Shown piece by piece: positions 62,537-64,000 of a DNA stretch of 64,000 nucleotides. Source of the DNA: Oxyruncus cristatus (Eukaryota > Chordata > Aves > Passeriformes > Cotingidae); the NCBI GenBank assembly GCA_013399855.1, contig VXAY01000172.1:480603-544602 (forward strand), written 5' to 3'. Numbering within the stretch: the first letter of the stretch is position 1; each line of letters starts with the position of its first letter. A program made the position numbers and the translations under genes. Under the pieces are notes generated by a model that made no database searches, was not told the origin of the DNA, and saw only the letters and a program-made list of their open reading frames with translations.

Positions 62537-64000
62537 GCGGCATTTGGTAAATCTTCTGGCAGGTTTTTGCTTGAATTACAAAGAGATAGCTAGAGATCCA
62601 ATTGGTTCATAATGAAATGATCACACCCAATTTCCTGCAGCTTAAGCAACAGTTTTCCAAGTATCTAATCTCGGAAGATTTCTATCTCACAGAATTTTGG
62701 GTAAGGCTTTAATAAACATCCTTTACTAAAATGCATGAAACCGCTGACCTCTATTAAATTTACCCATTGCTAGTGGAAAATCAACATAAAAAGTCATAAT
62801 AATCAAATATTTGGCATGTTTAAGAATTCCTCAGCCTGCAGAAATTCTCAGAAAATACTTCCTAGAGCATGAATACTCACTCTTCTTCTGGAACAATCAG
62901 AAAAAGACTATTCCAGAGACTCCTTCTTCACTCATTAACAGAATGCTCCATTATGATCCCAGTTTTGGGACTCTGGTGCTTTGTTAAGGCTCTCCAAGAC
63001 AAGCTCTGAGCTCTTATGTTTCAATTGAATGCACTGAATTAATCCACTTCTTTCTTTAATCATAAGGTACCTACTGTTTTGATTATGATAACTATATAAT
63101 TGTACAAACATGGTAATTTCAAACTCTGAATAATTTCAAAACATTTGAAACATTACATTGGCTGGTTTTTGATAGTCTCAGATTCATAAGTGTTTGGTTT
63201 TTGCAGCCCCTGAGCAACCACTAACTTCATAAAAGACTAACACAGCATTTGAGTAAAGTGCAAAATAGGTGCCTGCCACCCTGGCTGAACTGGGAAACAA
63301 ATCACTATTCAGCCAAGTGATGGTATGGTTTTCCTTACATTTTACACAGTTCTGTGCTGGGAGAGCTCCATAACTTCGTGAAAGGAATTTATGTTTATCT
63401 GGGATGCTATTGCTGTGCTCTCAGGCCAGAGCTCTGCTTCTGCTCCTTTATTCTGGAAACTTTTTTTAATTAGTCATAGTAGTCACAGGAAATTACAAGT
63501 ACCACCAAGACACACGGATGATAAATAAAGGTTTGGAGCTGCCTTTCCTTTCCCTTTCCTATTTATGGGAGAGCTTTATCTACTATGACAGTAACTGCTA
63601 GGAGAATCAGCTTCATTCCAGTCCTCTAGTCCTTTATTTTACATTCAAGTTTGCTGAAAACAAAGAAGAGGTCCTGGTTCATTATTTAAAAATGCTGTGA
63701 CTATAACTCAAAATACAAAAAAAAAAAAAAGGCATAACAATAGGTGCTTGATGAAGGAAACACCTGCTTTTCATTTTCCTGTAGTGTTTAAATGAAGCAA
63801 ATTAGATAACCTAATTGAGGACAAAACTTTAAATCCCGGTTAGAAATCAGAGACATGTTACACTGCCTCAGATTGACAAGCAGAATGAATGCAAGTTTGA
63901 TTCAATCTAATTTTTGGTGGTTCTTAATCAAGTTTAAGAACTTGAATGGAAAGTATGCTATTACCTGTTATGGTCCCACGATAGAATTTCTAGTGCCTCA
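62537..64000. other. AT-rich noncoding stretch to window end
   Basis: No gene is recognised. A poly-A run lies at 63717-63731. No other structure is seen. Confidence 0.55.

Noticed and set aside
1..64000. CRISPR arrays, tRNA/rRNA genes, prokaryotic operons, prophage or a novel defence system
   Set aside because: No spaced direct-repeat arrays, no cloverleaf with both A and B boxes, no dense co-directional long frames. Everything points to vertebrate noncoding DNA.

Overview
The window looks like 64 kb of nuclear DNA from a bird, either intergenic or inside a very large intron. It is AT-rich by eye, CpG is rare almost everywhere, and the open frames are short, start on arbitrary codons and overlap on both strands. 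I recognise no complete protein-coding gene, tRNA, rRNA, CRISPR array or prokaryotic feature. The avian call rests on a young CR1 LINE 3' end at about 21880-21980 (minus strand). It carries the octamer tail, the 'gagttggaagggaccc' block and the 'gagtccaactcc' block seen in bird CR1 copies. Older CR1/L3-type fossils (19934-20000, 29670-30195, probably 34055-34110 and 53875-53938) and traces of reptile-wide palindromic repeats and MIR-like SINEs fit an archosaur genome. A songbird or other neoavian is plausible, but I cannot prove the species or chromosome.

Layout. 1-13.3 kb is AT-rich noncoding DNA with one exon-like block (9466-9795: strong 3' splice site, 78-codon open frame, AATAAA) and a perfect 28-bp tandem duplication at 11371. 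13.3-13.9 kb is the one real compositional outlier: a CpG island with a TATA-like box on its left edge, a G-quadruplex motif and splice-donor-like sites on both strands. It is the best promoter candidate. 14.2-17.5 kb holds a 13-nt poly-C tract and a 300-bp polypyrimidine tract. 19.9-34.2 kb is the LINE/SINE fossil zone with several microsatellites. 37.34-37.51 kb holds a minus-strand block that looks like a phase 1-1 internal exon. 39.7-55.7 kb is simple-sequence and relict-repeat DNA. 55.76-56.34 kb has the longest open frame (192 codons), of unknown meaning. 61.2-62.5 kb contains decayed palindromic repeats, one of which keeps a perfect 12-bp hairpin.

No pathway or gene set can be assembled here. 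Any function is more likely to be regulatory (the CpG island, unrecognised conserved noncoding elements) or to come from an unannotated lncRNA or low-expression transcript. Repeat identities come from remembered consensus patterns, not from a search, and coordinates of degenerate copies are approximate.
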